From the NCBI GenBank assembly GCA_012184525.1, contig WOFQ01000008.1, positions 868,001-932,000 of the forward strand: a DNA stretch of 64,000 bases, read 5' to 3'. Shown one piece after another: positions 22,304 through 34,762 of the stretch (the stretch's first letter is position 1; each line of letters starts with the position of its first letter). The translations under genes and the position numbers were made by a program. This stretch comes from Xenoacremonium recifei. Lineage: Eukaryota; Ascomycota; Sordariomycetes; Hypocreales; Nectriaceae. Under the pieces are notes generated by a model, which worked only from the letters and a program-made list of their open reading frames with translations, was not told the DNA's origin and did no database searches.

Positions 22304-25300
22304 GTGCCGCGATATGTGTACTGCTGTATGTATGTTACAAGATGACAAGCAAGTGTGTAACTTGCAGGAGTTTTGCGACGAGACGGGATGGATGCACTGT
22401 GGTGTTTGGCGAGATGCCTGTAGCTTCCGGTGTGGCTCTGTGAGGAAGGCGCTATGCTCTCCGTCCCGGCACTTGTCGCAAGGTCCTGAGGATGCGACAG
22501 CACTGTCGGCAACAACGACTGCAGCTACAGATCGATCTCTCTTCTTCCCCTTTCACCTCCCAAGCAGCAAGCAGACAGGGGCAATCACGAAATCGATCGA
22601 GCACCCTCTTCTTCCTATTGACGGACAGAAAGGGGGCAGAGGCAAGCAATGAGAGGGCCTGTCGAGCCAGCAGGTTGGTTGCCCAGGGTAGGTACTTGCC
22701 ACGCAGACAAGGCTTATATGTATCCGCAGGTCACTTCGACAATGCTCGGAGTCATCGTTAATTTCTCAATGCGTGCCTCGCAGCAGCAGCAGCACATCTC
22801 GCATTGATACTGGTCCCAGTAGGCCCATCAAAGGCAGCTTCCGGACCTGCCTTCGGCTTGGGGAACGAAAGAGTCATTGGCCCAGCGACAGGTGCCATGC
22901 CCACTCCCACCCCCCTCCGAGTCTTCATCCATCACCCTCCATCACCCCCGAATGCCCACAGTCAGCCAACCAGGCGCAGAGTCTCCGGCAAACAGGCGTC
23001 GTTGGTTGGAGCATCAACTCACCCGCATCATGCATGGCCCAACCTCCCCTTCTTGCTTAGGACCCAACAAGGGATCTGCCAGGTTTACACACCAGGGTCC
23101 CGTCTGCTCGGGGTGGAACCGAAGCTTCTTTGTAGAAGCTGGGATGTCCCCTCGAAAAGTGACAGACCACTCTTCATTTGATCACGCCCACTGCTCGAAG
23201 CTCGTCCTTCAGTGAGAGACAATCGGGACTCGAGGGTGCAAGAGCCGGGATGCCACACCCTTTCGACCTACGCACATACCTTCGTCCGCCATGGATCTTC
23301 CTCACTTTCCCTCCCGGTCCCTAGCCTTGCTCTTTGGCGCGTCTATCGTCGTTCGATCAAGGTGATATCACGCGCGGCGCGAGGGCGGTGGCGGGGGGGC
23401 AGCTGGGATTTGGGAGTCTGTGACCAGCGTGGCGGCCAATCTCGAACTCAGCTCTGAGACAGTGTGCCTCGCTCGGCTAAGGAGGGGTATCATGGGGCAC
23501 TTTTTTTTGTGTATCTCAAGTCCTCCCACCCCTGTCTGTGTGCGCTCTTTGGTCCCCTAGACTCCTTAGATAAGGGTTAATGGAGGGGGAAGAGGCGAAG
23601 GGAGGTCATCGAGGGCGTCACATTGAGTCAAGGGAGACGATATCTGGGATGACTTGGGCGCAATCACTGAGACCAGCAAGGTTGACACCATCCACGGGCA
23701 TACCCGAGCACCCCGCGCCGTCTCGAAGAATGCCAGAAGGGTCGGACGACGGATGGATCCATCAATCCCTTGACGCTGTTAAGGACTCTCGGGAGCATTC
23801 CAGCGATTGATGCTGGTCGCTCTAACTTCAGGCTAGAACACAGAGCCCAAGACCCCTCCCTCCTTTGTGGAGCGACTCGGCGCCGGTACGACCCAGCAGT
23901 AGCGCTCCCGTCCGGAGGGGTTGGCCTGGACGAGATTCTTGCTCCGTCTCGTCACATCGTGAAGCAGTTTTGATGGAGATGCGGTACCGATACATGGACA
24001 ACTGGGCATCAACACGCCAACTCAGAGGTACAGGCGTCCATCGGTATGACTAGGACGGGGTCCAAAATAGCAGCGGGCCTGGTCTCGTCGTTTGCTGCAT
24101 CTGGGAGCCGCGATCCCACTTGGCATCGTCTGCGTCTGCGCCTGTGGCGGGCCAGATGCAGACATCGGGAACTAGGGGACTCGACTTTGCATCAATTCCC
24201 CAGCAACCCGCCCAAACAGGCATCGTGAGCTCTCACCGCTTTAACGTCGAGCCCTCAAAAAGCCGCAAAGCTCTCTGCCGTGGTCCCAGCAAGACACGAT
24301 TGCTTCAAGATTCTGCCCGTCATATGGAGGGGTCTGGGGCAAAGACGCCGGCCGCTCGTCCGTCCCTTGTTGATGCTTCACAGGGATGCCCTCGGGATGG
24401 AGTCTTTACCGCCAGCCGTCACCGCCCTGCCCAACTCATTATAGCGGTCAGACCCGAAGCCGTCCTCTTTCGTCATCAGACAGCGGGTATCCTCGTGGCG
24501 ACGGGGCGTTAGTAACGATCTTCGGGTCCTGGTTGACAGTGAGTGACCTGTCAGTGGTGACACAGCCTTGGATCCTGTCCTTCAGAGAACGGAGCACGGA
24601 AGACAGGTTTACAACAGTCGCACAGCGGACCACTCGAGGACGGTTCATGCTGCCCCCTTTTCCGTCAGATGAGGCTCCGACAGTGCTGAATTTGACTGGT
24701 TAGACCAGTGCCGACATGCTGCTGAGTGCCTGCGCACGCACACACACACACTTCCCACTCACACTCGTCCCATCTCGACGCTCATAGGAGCCCGAGTGTT
24801 GAGCGTTATGCAGGGCCCCTGCAGCCTCACGCGACTTGGTGCTTCAGCTTGTTGCAGCGACTGTGACTTGCGCCCGAGGACAATCCCGCGTACCAGTGAC
24901 ATTTGACCCGTATCTGTGTTGGATGCCTCACCCTTAAACTCCTTCTACTATGTCTTTTCTTCATCTCCATAATTTCCGGTCATCTAGGAGCGCACTTTCG
25001 TGAGGCAGGACGGATATCGGCTCAGTCACCGGTATCGACGGGCAGCGTGTTATAGGTCCAGGTCAGCAACGCAGGCAGCACAGCCCTATATTCTGCCCTG
25101 TTTCCCACCACCTCACAGCATCATCGTGCAGAAACCACCGTAAAGACACCTCAAATGAGCCCCAGCTGAGCCGGCATCTGGAATCTCCGGAGCCCTTTGC
25201 GTCCGCCTTCTCCACCCCGCCCGAAGGCTCCGAGTCCTCGCTGACCGGAGCATCACCACTCCGGCGCGTGCTGCACCGCCTCCCGAGAATGCGACGGTAT

Positions 25301-25950
25301 TCAGTGCGGCAACAGGCCACAACGTACGCGTTCCACGGGTGCAATAAGAAAGTAGTCTGATGAGGTAAGGAACTGTCAGGAAGAGAAAAGGCGGGCAACT
25401 CTGGGAGTGAAATCGCCCGGCGCCGACTCAGCCACACTCTGGGCGAGCTACTGCTGTTGGTGTATTTTTAACGTCCAGCCACGCCGACTTTCCCCCAATC
25501 ATCGGCCGCGCTGCTTTCTAGGCCAGCAGCCCGTCGCGGAATCTCTCTTTTCCGCTGACTGCGACTCTCAGCGTGACGACACACATACTGGCTCAGCGGC
25601 CCCCCCTGCCACGGTCAGTACTGGGTGCAGCGACTCGAATCCTTCTCAGCCTTGCGGAACAGAGGCATCTTGCGATTCCTCACCTTGCAGCGGCCTGCTG
25701 ATTTGCGCTCATCCTGCAGCGGTTCCTCCATCCGGCTTCACGGCGCTTCCTTTCATTGGCTACCATTGGGAGGGAACAAAGTCCCAACTTCGGATGACCA
25801 TTGAATGCCTCGACTTGCGGACGTTGATAATTCATCATGTCCGCCTCTGAAAGATCGTCTTGGCTACTAATATCATAATCACCATCGCCCCTCGACAACA
25901 GACATCAAGTCAGTCGCAATCACCAATTCTCCCAACACCAACACCTGCCT

Positions 25951-26000
25951 TTGATAAGAAGTATCGCTGCAATAACCTCACTGTGAGAGTTTGATAAGAA
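25951..26000 (+). promoter_or_regulatory. Pair of identical GATAAG sites 40 bp apart
   Basis: The decamer TTGATAAGAA occurs at 25951-25960 and again at 25991-26000. Each contains HGATAR, the core bound by fungal GATA factors such as AreA/Nit2. The pair lies 110-160 bp upstream of the ATG at 26111, so it could be promoter or leader. Binding is inferred from the motif only. Confidence 0.4.
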
Positions 26001-26110
26001 TCCAGAGAGGTTATAAGAACGCCTCAAAGAACACGAGATTGAGGATCTCAAATCAAGATCGAGACTCAGCAGAAACAGAGACCCAAGCAGAGAAGCAGCG
26101 AGACATCACC

Positions 26111-26668
26111 ATGAGGGCTCAACATCCCGTCTCTGTCTCGGTGCCTATCCCAGGCAATGTGCCCCCGACCGTTATCGTCGCTGCCATCCGCAGCATCACG
26201 CCCTTGATCCGCCATCTGGGCCTCATGAGCCGCTTCGAGCAGGTTCCCGCGCAGGCCTCCAGCTTCGCGGGCGATGGCTACTTTGCGCCGCCCTACGACG
26301 ACACCTTCTGCTACAAGATCACGCAGCAGGTGGCTCTCGCGCCAGGTCTCTCCAAGGAGGTGACTTATCCGACAAATCTGCAGCGCGTGGGCGATACCGT
26401 GCGGTGTCGCGCCGACGCTCCCGTGGGCATCCGCGTATGGAGCGAATTCAGCGTGCGGCTGCGCCCTGCTGCACCCACATCGCCCGCGAGCGCGAGCACT
26501 GAGGGCACCATGGATGTCGAGGAATGGGAGCTCCATGAAGGAGGTCTGATTGAATCTAACTCGCTGCTGATGCCTTTCATCTCGCAAGTCATGGCTGATT
26601 CACACCGTGAGCTATGCGTCAAGATTGTCGATGAGGCCGTCAAGAATTACTTCAACGGGACTCGATAA
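26111..26668 (+). CDS. Small fungal protein resembling the DUF7053 family
   Basis: A single open frame of 185 residues starting MRAQHPVSVSVPIPGNVPP, with a good context (CATCACCATGA). The layout is a short N-terminus, then PPTVIVAAIRSITPLIRHLGLMSRFEQVP, a central strand-rich segment with DDTFCYKITQQV and VRCRADAPVGIRVWSEFSVRL, an acidic stretch EEWELHEGGLIESN, and a final helix PFISQVMADSHRELCVKIVDEAV. This order resembles the fungal DUF7053 family, which may adopt a START/SRPBCC-like lipid-binding fold; both points are from memory and need a profile search. No signal peptide or membrane segment is seen. The gene stands alone between two long non-coding spaces. Confidence 0.65.
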   Translation: MRAQHPVSVSVPIPGNVPPTVIVAAIRSITPLIRHLGLMSRFEQVPAQASSFAGDGYFAPPYDDTFCYKITQQVALAPGLSKEVTYPTNLQRVGDTVRCRADAPVGIRVWSEFSVRLRPAAPTSPASASTEGTMDVEEWELHEGGLIESNSLLMPFISQVMADSHRELCVKIVDEAVKNYFNGTR

Positions 26669-28044
26669 TGCAGGAAGTTCGTGATCAGCTCAGACGCTGG
26701 ACACGTTTGAGGAAAGTCGACGAAAAGACCATTATCATACTATAGCTCGGATTGTATGTCGTGGGGGAATAGGCAAGTGATCGGGAAGGCCTTGGCGTTC
26801 TTTGGGAAATGGGTTGGATCTTTGGGAGATATCCTGGGTCGGAAACTGGACGGTTTACATATTATATACGGGTATACAATGTTACACCGGAAAGGATGGA
26901 GGACTGGATCTTCTTGGGACTGTTCGGAAGGGTTTAGACTGTGAATGAGCACTCCTTCATTATGTTATAGTTACGACGCGTTTACTTACTTGAACTCTCT
27001 GCTCTCTACTTCTCTTTGGCTCTTTACACTGTGATGTAGTCTTGCCGGCTCAATCTTTTTTCCTTACTCACGTTCTGGTGCATCCGTCGACTTGCCGTCC
27101 CTGAACTCCCGAAACCCGACGAAAACACCTTCGAAACCAGCACCTCCGCGATTCACAATGCGTCTCGGAGGGTTGATCCGGCCTTGGCTCGTCATTTCGC
27201 GGTTCAGTTCAGTGAACATTTATGCGCTCGTAGTCCCCCAGCTCGTGTTCGGGAATGCACACGTACCACCACTGCTCGTCAATGGCTGGGTAACACAGAG
27301 GGCAGTGAATCTCGATCGAAGTTGGCAGCTTCGATAACACCTCTGTTAAGACGGCGTCAGGACTGAGTAACGTGAGCCCTTGAAGGCAAGCACGTAGGCA
27401 CAATGAGGTGCCTAATTGCTAGAGCTGATACAGTCTTAGGCCAAGGTGTCTTCGAAGAGGAAGATCCAGTGCTTGATCAAGCTTCTGACTCTGGATTTGC
27501 AGGTTAATTGACAAGAGTCGTCGAGATGAAACAAACGCGTCAGGGTGGGTACTACAGAAGCTTGTGTATTTACTTCAATATCTACAATGTTGTCCTAAAT
27601 AGTAACCTGGAGTCCGACGATTATGGTATTCTAATAACCTCGACTAGAATAATACTTACTAAATTGATCACCTCTGGCATGTTGGTATAGGAAATCATTC
27701 TATCGCCCCATGACAAATTACTCCCTTTGTTTCACGCAACAACTGATAAATGAACAATGTGGCTTTCAAAAGAAACAATCAAAGTCGTTTGGTATCTATG
27801 CGAAGTGCCCGTCTATCCCCACGCTTACCCGGTAGTCTCCAAAACAGATCCTGAGGGTTCCAAAAAAAAAACAAGAGTAATCAAAAAGCCACTGCTAAAC
27901 TAGAGGCCGTCCTAAATCCCGAACATCAAACGACCGGACAAAACCCCGGGGATGACACCGCTCAAAACAAAAAACATACGCCCGAAATCAGTATGGGTGT
28001 TTGGGAAACACACTAAGAATAGAAACAACTTGACCCATCGTGAC
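26669..28044. other. Intergenic between the DUF7053-like gene and CRZ1
   Basis: Two 3' ends converge here, so most of the 1.4 kb should be untranslated tail and terminator. The part from about 27500 to 27900 is richer in A+T than its surroundings. No coding signal was found. Confidence 0.6.
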
Positions 28045-30274
28045 TTATTGCCCACCATAATCACTCGTGTATCCCATGTCACCAAAGTTCTGGTTCATCC
28101 CGCCTTCGCCAAACCCTGTCCCCGGGCCACTGACATAACCGCCGTCTTCTGGGTCGTCAATGTCACTGGCATCAAACGAGGACCGCCCGCTGTAGTCATC
28201 GTCCATCCCGCCCATGTCAGTGCCAGACCAGTTCATCTGAGCTAGAGCCGGGTACTGGGCAATAAGGGCCGCAGGAAGGACGTAGTTGCCACTGGCGTCC
28301 ATGGGATAAGCAGCACTGGGATCCATGGCCATCATAGGAGCCGCCATGTTCTGTGCCATGTTTTGTTGCATTCGCTGTTCTTGCCAGACGCGCTGTCGCT
28401 CCACCATCTCCTCGTCCAACAGCGGCTTGATACATATTCTCCCGGCTTCGGATCGGAAGTGTCGACCAAGAGCATCAGCTCGAGCAAAGCGCCGACCACA
28501 ACCCCATTGCCCACCAACTTTGAGATCGCCTTTGCAAACAAACTTCTTCTCTCCTGAGTGCAAGCTCTCGTGCCGCTTGCGGTCATGTTGTCGAGCAAAT
28601 GCCTTGCCGCAAACTGTACATACAAACGGCCGCTCGTCTGTGTGAGTTCTCAGATGCGAGCGTAGGTTATAGGCTCTTGTGAACCGTTTAGGACACAATG
28701 TGCACTGGAAAGTTGCGGGGTGCTTCTGTACGCGCTTTGATGCACCACTCTCCTGGCTGTTCTGATACTCAGGGTCCGCCAAGCGCAAAGCAATAACGTT
28801 ATTAGGAACGGCTGAAGTGGACTGTCGTCTTCTGGACGGAGAGGCTGTCGCCTGCCGATCCAGGGGTGATAGTGACCTAGATGCATCTGATCTCGACAGA
28901 AGATCAGATCCCAAAGACGGAGACAAGCTATTTGAGTTGCCCGGTCGGTTCAGCATACCACCACCTGAGTTGAACGGGTCCGTCACGGCACGAGGTCGAG
29001 ATCTCGGGCGTCCTAAAAAGAGTTAGAGTGATGGACTGGAAAACTGTGTATGAACTGTACATACCCCTGTCTGGAGGTGTTAACGAGTCTTGATCCAACT
29101 GAGACTTCTGCTGATCGAAAGCGCCAGGCTTCGAGTTGGTGGGTGCGAAATCAATGTTGATGGCAGGAGGCGCCATCTGCGACATATCCGGACCACCAGT
29201 ACTTGCAAGAGACGGGAACGCCTCCATGGAAGAAGGAATACCTGGATAAGTGCCTCCGTAAGGATTTTGAGGTGCTAGGCCGAACCCTTGCTGTTGCGAC
29301 ATGTCGGGCATCTGTTGGGGGAGGATTCGAGGGCTGATAGCGGGACTGTGAGATGGACTACGTCCCTGTTGCCCGACGCCACCAGCCTGAGAATCTGAAA
29401 TGCTGAAGGACCCTATGCCCAGCACTTCTTGATATAGACCACCATCAGAAGCTTGCTGCAAGGGGGAATGGCGTGCGGGATCGGGGTCGAAAGAATCGGC
29501 ATTGACCAGGTTCGGGGAGGGCGCGACAGACGAGACATCTGAGTACTCTGAAGGCGTGCGACGATGTCCCTGGAACTGCGGCTGGCTCCATTCGTTCATC
29601 TGGCTCTGTAGGTACGCAGCCTCGGGCCCCAGTGATGTATGTCTCGAATGACCGCCCGGCGGGGAGGAGAAGTGTTGTTGGTTGAAGGCAGGAGAATGCT
29701 GAGCCGAGCCAGGCTGGTTGCCGTCTGGCTGGAAGAGGTGAGGAGGGGTCGGTGACGAGTGCGTTTGTGGTGAGGCCATGCTGCTGATGTCGTTGGGGTT
29801 CAGGCCCTGGTCGAACAGAGGAGCGTTGTACTGGTCGGTTTGGCCGCCAGAAGGGAAGAGAGAGAAGTCGCCGCCCTCGTTGAGGTTGGGCGACAGGAAC
29901 GCCGGCTGCGGCGAGGTGCTGAACGACAGCGTGGTGTCGGAGCCGGTGGGAGGCGCCGGCTGGCCAAAGCTGTTGTTCGGGTCGAAGATGGCGGGGTCGG
30001 CGGCGGCGACGGAGCCCAGGGTCGGGAATGACTGTTGCTGGGTTTGGGCCTGCGCCTGCTGGGAGTCGAGGAAGCCGTTTGCGCTGAAGCTATCGAAGGC
30101 AGTGTTTGCGGCGTCGGAGAAGGACTGCTGTGCGGACTGATCCAAGCCGAGACCGAGACCAATGGACTGCTCGCTGGGCGGGTACGAGGCGGGCGACTGG
30201 GAGTGAGATTGACTTATATGAGGCTGATGGTGAGTGCCCGACGGCGACCGTCCGCGTTGAGCTTGTTGATCCAT
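28045..30274 (-). CDS. CRZ1: Calcineurin-responsive C2H2 transcription factor Crz1
   Basis: Crz1 is dephosphorylated by calcineurin on calcium stress, enters the nucleus and activates ion-homeostasis and cell-wall genes. Exons 30274-29065 and 29012-28045 join in phase (G|GA) to give 725 residues. The N-terminal 400 residues are Gln/Ser/Pro-rich. A PAINID segment near residue 370 fits the PxIxIT calcineurin-docking consensus. A Ser-rich region follows (SLSPSLGSDLL, RSDASRSLSPLDR), the likely phosphorylated segment. Two classical fingers (FQCTLCPKRFTRAYNLRSHLRTH and FVCTVCGKAFARQHDRKRHESLH, about residues 505-555) are followed by the atypical third one typical of Crz1 (FVCKGDLKVGGQWGCGRRFARADALGRHF). 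The C-terminus is Met/Gly/Asp-rich. Confidence 0.92.
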
Positions 30275-33200
30275 GATGGTACCGAGTATAGAATCACGAG
30301 GCAGATTCGGAAGTCAGCCTTTCAGGCACCGTGGCGATGCCGGGGGGCTGTGCTCTCGCAAGTTGATGCAATGGGCGGGGGGCCGGTCCTATCACAGCGA
30401 CAGACACGTGGAGGAGGTGTGAGTCGCGCAGTAAGAGCGCCGTTTCAGACAGAGGAAGCGTGGGAAGGATGCTCGCTGGGTGGCTCTGCTCTGCTGATCT
30501 GGGGGGAAAGGGGATCGGAATCGGAAGCGTTGGGAGTCGGGATCCTGGGATGCAGGACTGGAGTGCAGGACTGGAGCTGGAGCGCAGGAGGAGTGCGCTG
30601 GCGGGCGGCTGGGCGAGGTTATGGCCACGGGCGGTGGGTGGTGGTGGGCAGTCGAGGTGGAGGTCGCAGTGACGGGACGTAGTAGTCTGGTCTACCCAGA
30701 GCGGAGAGAAACGGGGGGTCGAGTGGGCGAAAAGCGTCGGCGCGTTCGACGAGGCTGTGCAAGCAGCGGCAGCGGGAGAGACACGTCGAGAGGGATGGGG
30801 CTAATATGGCAGGCAAGCAGCGAGACAAGACAAGTGGTGCGAGGGAGGGCTGGCAAGCAATCCTCTCTAGTAAAGCTTCCCTGCGAAGGCGCCCAACAAG
30901 GGAGGAGGGATGACACCTAAAATTATCCAGTCGTTGTGGGATGACGGCGAGTCTGTGGTGTTGAGTAAGGTTGAGAAGATGAAACTCGGCGATAAATCTT
31001 GGGAAGGAAGGACATGACTAAATTGTCGGCACTTGCATCTGAGGCCGGCAGGAAGGAGAGGGCGGCAGCTCCATCTCGCTCTTCAACAGGCAGGCACTGT
31101 TAATGAGGTGTGGAGGGAGCAGAGGAACCTCAGCCAACGCAGGCCAATGAATTGCACCTTGTCCGTCTGCCCTCTTGGGATTCCATCCTTGAGGCATGGA
31201 AACGACGTTGAAAGACTATCAAAGACCCCACTACTACGGATTCCCAACTGTGCCAGTACAGAGAACTAATTTTGTCTGTGAATGACAGTGAATGACATGA
31301 AGTAATATTGATTCATGGTCATTGTCACAGGCGCGCCGTATTAGCAAACGCAGTCAGCATTATACAGTACATGCGCCTACAGTATTAGACGGAGTGGCCA
31401 CACAGACGCGCCCGGGTATCGGCCGAGGTGAGGAACCACCAATTATCATCCTAGTACCCGCGGCGCAGGATCAAAGACGCTGTGTTCGCTTTTGCATGCA
31501 CAGCGTGCAGCCCTGGACCCCAAAGCCCTAGTTTCCTATTCCTGGGCTCTTTTCTTCTAAAACGGAATATTGGTGATGTGATCCCTAAGAATTACTAAGA
31601 TGAAAGCGGCGGTAGCCGATCCCAGTGACAGACCTCTGTCTGAACCTTGACCATTACCAGACGATACTGAACACGCAGAGGGGTCAAAGAGTCGCTGCCG
31701 CTTTTGGCATGGGCGGCCGCCCACGTAGCGTTTAGAGGTACCGTTTCGGTGGCGCTTGACAGGCGACGGTCTGGGCCCAGCCCGCCCTAGGAAATACAAA
31801 TACAGCAAAACGAAATTAAGACCGTCCGTTCTTCTCGCTGTCACATCTTGGAGATCTGCGCCGGTACCTTTGCAAGGGCTGTGGGGGACTATGGAAAAGT
31901 GAGTGCCTGAAGGGAGTTCTCAGAGGCATTACGCACAACTCCAATAGCCTAAGGCACCCAAATATCACAAGGAAGGAGTCACTATCGCTTTCTTGCTGCC
32001 TTGTCCAGGCATCATCGCGCCAAGTCGATGCCTCGCGGCCTTGCTCGGCACCTTTCCCCATCCACATTTCTCCCTCGTCCGACACGATGCAGACGTCCAA
32101 TCTCCAGCCGGCCACAATCTGTGCATCACCGACGGACGACCTGTTCCAACATCGTATTCCAGCGCGTACTACGCGATAACAGGCAAGGCTGCACATGCAC
32201 CGACGCTCCGCCCCGCCTCTGTACCAACGCCCTACTCGGTCTAGAGTAGTGTCAGGACTCGGAACCACGCTGTCGCATGGATGACGAGCCCTGACGATGC
32301 TCAGCCTCCCAGCCTTACACGCGGCCCGCATTCCCCCCTTCCAACATCCCCGTCCTCGGTGTCCACCAGTCGTTGAAACTCTGGGACAACGACAGGTTCT
32401 GAAACTCGCGAGGATCCTGTGTTCTCGTCTCCTTCGGCGCTGGGCCTCGACCGACCAGCCAGCTCGCATGGGAGCGATTCCCACTCTCCGGCCACAATGA
32501 CATCAGCATTCAGCTCCAGTAGGGCTACGGATACGCGGCACCAGAAAGAAGCTTAACTTCCAAAATAGATCGATAGAAGGATTCAAAGGGGCTTATTAAG
32601 TCTCGAGTCGCCGCGAGAGATGTGTGACCCCACCGCGCCAAAATCCCTACAGTGGCATCAGGGAGCGAAGCCAGCGTTTGAAAGGCACGGACAGCCAGAG
32701 TTCCAGAGCCCGTCGAACAAGTTGCTGCATTTGGAAATCTTACTTGTTTCTTGAGGCGGAGAAAAAGGCCTTGTTCACCGACTTCGTAGCCCACCGCTCT
32801 TTCACCACTGAATGATGTGAATCAAAGTGCAGTTCTGGCGGCTCTGCGATGCCAAGCAGGAGCTTCGTCACATCAGGGCTGGGGCTGAGCCTGCATAACC
32901 CGCGTCTCCCGTCTGACTACATACGGATTGCTCAGTACCCAAGGTACCTACGTATGTACTTGTAGATCCGGCAATTCTCCTGGTTCGATAGTTCGATGCT
33001 ACGCCCGTACGCCATTCAACCTTGCCGGCTCAGCCTCTTTTGGTGTCGCCTCCGAGATGTTCTAGAAGACTTCGAGAGCATCACCAGATCGCTGATCCTG
33101 TGCGTTGCTCCACTTTCGAAGATGTCATTGGAATTGCATTCCTATAATCGCGTTCGCGATGAAAATTGAATAATCAATCAAAGTAAGGTAACCAAAACTC

Positions 33201-33410
33201 CAGGATCTAGTAAATACAGGTACTATGTATACATGTGATGAGATGGGAAGTTTGCATCAACCAAAGGTCCCTCTATGAGCCTCTCCTTTATCGTTGTATA
33301 GGCACTCTTTTTCCCTGCCAAACACCGAGATGCCACCCTCTAGAAATAAGAAACTTTTTGATGTTGGTACAGTTCGTGATGCAGTGATACTGTTGAATGA
33401 CCGCAACCTC
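30275..33410. other. CRZ1 upstream region and gene-free spacer
   Basis: 3.1 kb without a supportable gene. The left kilobase should contain the CRZ1 promoter and leader. Open frames such as 31816-32484 on the minus strand are Arg/Cys/Trp-rich with no domain and look like chance frames in GC-rich DNA. The stretch from 33100 to 33400 is A+T-richer and adjoins the alternative-oxidase 3' end. Confidence 0.6.
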
Positions 33411-34621
33411 TTAGATGACTTCTGCTCGTTCGTATCCAGCCGTCTTCAGGGCCGGTTTTGGCACTTCTCGATCCTTGAAAGAGCTGACAAAGGGGTTTGG
33501 ATCCTCTTTCTGGTTTAGATTGCCGAGTGTGTGGTTGACGCCTCGGTGGACAGCTTCGTCGGCGCGGATATAGAGGATGAGGTCCTTCATGGTGCGATGT
33601 TGCTCAGGCATGTTCCAGTACTATTGATAGATCATCAGCCGCGCTATTTTCGCCCTTCGAATTCGTAGAGGTGACTTACCGTTACAGCAATGTCTGGAAT
33701 GCTGAAGTTGGGGTCGGTCCATTTGGGCAAATGGCCCTCCTCGATCTCCTTGATACATCGTGTGTAGGTGTGAACCGCCTCCTCTTCGAGGTATCCCACA
33801 AATCGGTGGACGATCTTTGGGGAGACGAGGTAGGAGACGAAGAGACCATTGAAGAAGACGCCCTGGGCGCCAATGATCATCATCTTCATGAACCATCCGG
33901 GCTCGCACATTTTCATGAATGTCAGGAGATGCATTCTTTCGTTGTAGCTTTCTTCGAGCAGCGTTTCAATCCAACCGTTGTCTCGCTTCATGCGTCGGAG
34001 ACTGTCAAGGTGGCGGAGCATACCACCCACCATTCCAGGTACTCCAGCGACGCTCTCGAGGAAAACAAACCGAATCAGCTATTTTTGAGTACAGTATTAG
34101 CAAAGTCTCAGCAATGTTGGAAGGGGGCCACAAACCCATTGGGCCTCGGTCAGTGGTTTTGACGCCTCAACCGACACGGTGGGATTCTTCTTGTCGACCT
34201 GTTGTGCACGGTCCATTCCAGTGGCTTTGTCCATCCAGTAGCGGGCAAACCGCACAATCTTCCAGGCAGCCCAATCACTGAAGTTGCGAGGGGGTCGATG
34301 CGCCGGCACCACGGCGGACATCTCCTCCATGGTGTATCCGTGATGAGGCCATGCTGGAGGAGTTTTCAGGATGTGTGGAGTGTCTTTTGCTGGGAAAAAG
34401 TCACGGAGCTGGGCAGCCGGTGTCGTCGAGAAGGATCGAGTTCCCTGGTACTGATGTTGCGCAGCGGTATTGCTGAGTCGGAGACCGGCCGAGTAGGTAA
34501 GGGGAGAGAAGGACGAGGAGGAGGCAGATATGGACCGAACAAAGCCAGTTGCTGCAGCTTTACCAAGCTGGGCTGCCTGTCTTGAGGCGCATGTGTGAGA
34601 GTGGACTTGTGTTGACAGCAT
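33411..34621 (-). CDS. AOX1: Mitochondrial alternative oxidase
   Basis: Cyanide-insensitive ubiquinol oxidase of the inner mitochondrial membrane; it bypasses complexes III and IV. Three exons (34621-34136, 34078-33680, 33620-33411) give 364 residues in phase. The first ~65 residues are Ser/Arg/Gln-rich without acids, a mitochondrial presequence, followed by RSFSTTPAAQLRDFFPAK. Fungal AOX landmarks are WPHHGYTMEEM and LTEAQW. The di-iron ligands are visible: FLESVAGVPG (E170), NERMH (E209, H212), LEEEAVHTY (E/H near 260-265) and RADEAVHR (E317, H320). The end is GYERAEVI. Another in-frame ATG exists 33 nt upstream (34654); I prefer 34621 because it gives a compact presequence. A TATA box lies 135 nt upstream. 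Confidence 0.96.
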
Positions 34622-34755
34622 GGGGGATGGTGTCAATAATGTGAAGTCTACCAAAGGTAGGGAAGATATTTTATTAGGGGTGTCAAGGATGACTGTTCGA
34701 CTTGAGTACGGAACAAGGGCATGATGGCGTCTGTGCCTTACGGCCTCAAAGCCTC

Positions 34756-34762
34756 TTTTATA
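34756..34762 (-). promoter_or_regulatory. TATA box of the alternative oxidase gene
   Basis: The minus strand reads GTATAAAAGAGG about 135 nt before the chosen AOX start codon, a fitting distance for a TATA element plus a short leader. It is the clearest TATA box in the window, in keeping with an inducible gene. Confidence 0.6.

Larger units (their letters stand above)
21163..26110. other. Gene-poor 4.9 kb upstream of the giant gene
   Basis: No frame here shows domains or splice-consistent coding. The left end (to about 22 kb) should hold the promoter of the minus-strand giant gene; a long T-tract on the plus strand lies near 21943-21953. An AGCC microsatellite lies near 22281-22303, an AC dinucleotide run near 24740-24751, and a G-run at 23393. 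The right end is the leader of the plus-strand gene at 26111. The many small open frames look random and lack conserved segments. Confidence 0.6.

Noticed and set aside
31816..32484. Minus-strand frame of 222 codons
   Set aside because: Arg/Cys/Trp-rich with no domain, and overlapped by equally long frames on the other strand; typical chance frame in GC-rich DNA.
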